From contig NZ_JAAXPS010000009.1 of assembly GCF_012396555.1 (NCBI RefSeq), positions 1 through 64,000 of the forward strand: a DNA stretch of 64,000 nucleotides. The letters are read 5' to 3'. Origin of the DNA: Facklamia miroungae. Its GTDB lineage: Bacteria > Bacillota > Bacilli > Lactobacillales > Aerococcaceae. Position numbers and translations under genes: made by a program. Under the pieces are notes generated by a model. That model was not told where the DNA came from. It was given only the letters and a program-made list of their open reading frames with translations, and made no database searches. Of the stretch, positions 62,064 through 64,000 are shown piece by piece. How positions within the stretch are numbered: position 1 is the first letter of the stretch; every line of letters begins with the position of its first letter.

Positions 62064-62960
62064 ATGCTTGAGAATAAACGATTGAAAGACTGGTTGTTTC
62101 GCTATCAATATATATATAAAATTCGTAAAAATATAAAGAGTAAAGAGCGATTTATCACTGCACTCGTTGCAGATATCATGGATATGCGAAACGATCTTCA
62201 AGTAATCGAATATGGTGAAAGTAAGAAAGAGCGGTTGAAAAATATATATGTTGGTGATATTGAACAGGCGGATCGGATCATCTGCGCTCATTACGACACG
62301 CCTGTTAAGACCTTAAGTTCATATATATTTTTTGATAAGAAAAGAGCTAAAAATAAGACAAGCATTTTCATCTTAATAAGCTCAATTCTAATGGTTTTGT
62401 TTGGACTTGGATTGACCTTAGTATATAAAGAAATCGCCTTGAATCAATTTCAATTATTATCACTTTCAACTTTACTCATAGCAGTTATCTATGCTTTCTA
62501 TTTCTATTTTTTAAATAAGATTTCAAGAGGAATTCCTGAAAGAAATAATTTAATAAGGAATACCTCTTCAATTCTGACTTTATTAGCATTAATTAAAGAA
62601 ATTAAGGACGATAAAACGGCTTTTGTCTTTTATGATCGAGGAGTCTATGGAACTGTTGGCCTGCAATTAGTGGAACAAGCAAATGCTAAGAACGCTTCTA
62701 TTTATGTACTAGATAGTATTGGTTCGGATGCTTCATTATATTTAATAGGAAAGGATTTTACTAAACAGCAAGCTGAACAATCCGGTATGATTTATGAGAT
62801 GAATAATAAGTTTAACTATAATTATTTGATCAGTGCACGAAGAGCCGAAATAGATGGTGTGCAAAAATACTATTTAAGTAGATCAGATCTAAAGCAAAAA
62901 GAATTAAACATGGAAAATATCAATAAGATAATTGCTCTTTTTAACAATAAGGAACGGTAA
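62064..62960 (+). CDS. Degenerate M28-like membrane protein inside a PTS operon
   Basis: A 298-residue protein. Residues 69-80 read ADRIICAHYDTP, like the first zinc motif of M28 aminopeptidases, but the later Asp and Glu-Glu motifs are missing or altered (RNNLIRNTSS near 160, YDRGVYGT near 190). Two membrane helices (about 100-121 and 131-150) are inserted between. This looks like a membrane-anchored, probably catalytically dead or repurposed M28-fold protein. It lies between IIB and IIA of a mannose-family PTS, which is unusual. Role unknown; M28 identity itself is a tentative reading. Confidence 0.5.
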   Translation: MLENKRLKDWLFRYQYIYKIRKNIKSKERFITALVADIMDMRNDLQVIEYGESKKERLKNIYVGDIEQADRIICAHYDTPVKTLSSYIFFDKKRAKNKTSIFILISSILMVLFGLGLTLVYKEIALNQFQLLSLSTLLIAVIYAFYFYFLNKISRGIPERNNLIRNTSSILTLLALIKEIKDDKTAFVFYDRGVYGTVGLQLVEQANAKNASIYVLDSIGSDASLYLIGKDFTKQQAEQSGMIYEMNNKFNYNYLISARRAEIDGVQKYYLSRSDLKQKELNMENINKIIALFNNKER

Positions 62961-62989
62961 TTTAAAACTATAAATGAGGATGATAATAA

Positions 62990-63430
62990 ATGTTAGGAAT
63001 TGTAATTGCCACTCATGGTTCATTTAGCGCAGGTTTAAAAGATGCGGCTGAAGTAATTATGGGTCAAGTCAATAATATAGAAACAGTACAACTTGAAGCT
63101 GGGGCAGATGTGCAAAATTTAGGAACAGCGATCAAAGAAGCGATCCAAACGGTCAATCAAAATGACGGAGTGATTGTATTAGTGGATTTGGTTAGCGCTA
63201 GTCCTTATAACCAAACCTTGATGGCGATTAGTCAACTTGAAGAAAGTGTACAGAAATCAGTTTACGTGATAGGCGGGGTCAGCTTGCCGATGCTATTAGA
63301 AACGATTAATCATCAACTGTTAGGTACGCCAATTGAGCAGATAGCAGAATTAGTGGAAAATCAAGGAAAAGAAGCCCTAGGTACTTGGCATATTTCGAAG
63401 ATTGTGGACGATGACGACGACGACTTTTAA
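62990..63430 (+). CDS. PTS IIA component, mannose/sorbose family
   Basis: A 146-residue cytoplasmic IIA. The phospho-histidine is His9 in [12 protein letters not shown], the ManX N-terminal type. It receives phosphate from HPr and donates to IIB. It ends in IVDDDDDDF, an acidic tail like that of the IIC of this operon. ATG behind GAGGATGATAATAA. It is 18 bases before the uxuA start. Confidence 0.85.
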   Translation: MLGIVIATHGSFSAGLKDAAEVIMGQVNNIETVQLEAGADVQNLGTAIKEAIQTVNQNDGVIVLVDLVSASPYNQTLMAISQLEESVQKSVYVIGGVSLPMLLETINHQLLGTPIEQIAELVENQGKEALGTWHISKIVDDDDDDF

Positions 63431-63447
63431 GAAAGGGGTTTTGTAGT

Positions 63448-64000
63448 GTGCAGTGGGGATTTAGATGGTATGGTGAAGAAGATACAATTCCTTTAGCTTA
63501 TATAAAACAGATACCTGGTATGCATGGCGTTGTAGGAACTTTATTAGATAAATTACCAGGCGATGTTTGGCAAAAGCCAGAAATAATGGCCTTAAAGGAA
63601 TCAGTTGAAGAAAAAGATTTGAAATTATTAGGGATTGAAAGTGTCTCTGTTCATGACTCCATTAAAGCAGGTACAGCAGACCGCGATCAATACATTAATA
63701 ATTACATTGAAACAATTAAAAACCTCTCCGCTTGTGGAGTAAACATGATTTGTTATAGTTTTAAACCTATTTTCGGATGGTTCAAGACTAATTTAAATTA
63801 TGAGAATGAAGATGGCAGTAAAGCTCTTCTCTTTGATGCTAAAGTAATCGAAGACATGGAACCAAAAGATATGTATCAATTGATCCATAGTCAATCAAAA
63901 GGTTTTCGGTTATCTGGTTGGGAAGAAGAGCGCTTAGAAAAATTTAAAAAGCTTGAAGAAATGTATGAAGGACAAACACGTGAAGATTTATTTGATAATT
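63448..64000 (+). CDS. uxuA: Mannonate dehydratase, N-terminal part (cut by window end)
   Basis: The window ends in a 184-codon open frame whose start matches UxuA: QWGFRWYGEEDTIPL near the start, IPGMHGVVGTLL and later GIESVSVHDSIKAGTADRD. UxuA dehydrates D-mannonate to 2-keto-3-deoxygluconate in glucuronate breakdown. I choose GTG 63448, with AAGGGG ten bases upstream; a full enzyme has about 360 residues, so about half lies outside. It is the last visible gene of the operon with two dehydrogenases and a mannose-family PTS, pointing to sugar-acid catabolism. Confidence 0.85.
   Translation, partial: MQWGFRWYGEEDTIPLAYIKQIPGMHGVVGTLLDKLPGDVWQKPEIMALKESVEEKDLKLLGIESVSVHDSIKAGTADRDQYINNYIETIKNLSACGVNMICYSFKPIFGWFKTNLNYENEDGSKALLFDAKVIEDMEPKDMYQLIHSQSKGFRLSGWEEERLEKFKKLEEMYEGQTREDLFDN

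Overview
The window comes from a low-GC Gram-positive bacterium, most likely a lactic-acid bacterium (Lactobacillales, perhaps the Aerococcaceae or Carnobacteriaceae side). The basis is AT-rich DNA with strong AGGAGG ribosome sites, frequent TTG and GTG starts, T-rich hairpin terminators, CcpA-type cre-like sites, and many phosphotransferase (PTS) sugar systems run by PRD-domain and RpiR regulators. The genus is inference. I saw no rRNA, tRNA, CRISPR array, phage or intact transposase.

Layout. 1-5.7 kb: a sparse left end with an inverted-repeat cluster, a small unknown gene, an MFS exporter on the minus strand, and an NSS-family sodium symporter. The symporter is preceded by a 13-residue leader peptide with two tryptophan codons and an attenuator-like terminator. 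5.8-11.4 kb: a mannose operon, manP-manR-manA, then a cupin gene.

11.5-26.3 kb is an accessory, partly decayed zone. It holds an XRE regulator broken by an in-frame stop, two relics of a type I restriction hsdM start (each behind its own sigma-A-type promoter), a TIR-like protein that may be a defence effector, several eroded genes, and a TetR/CrtC-like pair. It also has GNAT and ASCH single genes, a yxlEFG-like ABC module with its own XRE regulator, and a TipA-like MerR gene. Two repeat families are concentrated here: a GTCATAATTATGAC element that opens a short MTTEN peptide, and a terminator stem with a shared GACGRTAG arm.

26.5-34 kb: an AraC regulator diverges from a five-gene transport operon (two exporter-type ABC half-transporters plus an ECF S, T and fused A set), resembling metallophore import loci. 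A small lipoprotein gene follows, with a perfect inverted repeat around its promoter.

35-46 kb: two adjacent PTS operons, each led by its own PRD regulator. One has a GmhA-like sugar-phosphate isomerase with ascorbate-type IIB and IIC. The other has galactitol-type IIA, IIC and IIB with a class II aldolase, a TIM-like isomerase and a YjbQ protein; together these could import a polyol or sugar, isomerise and cleave it. Small zinc-ribbon proteins follow.

47-55.6 kb: an LplB/YtcP-type ABC sugar importer with solute-binding lipoprotein and DUF624 protein but no ATPase, then RpiR, a glucose-family PTS IICB and a MalY-like PLP enzyme. 56-64 kb: a DUF378 protein and an RpiR regulator whose best start is ATT. 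This regulator diverges from an operon of 2-hydroxyacid dehydrogenase, iron-type alcohol dehydrogenase, mannose-family IIC, IID and IIB, a degenerate M28-like membrane protein, IIA, and mannonate dehydratase (cut by the window edge). That operon probably handles a sugar-acid-type substrate.
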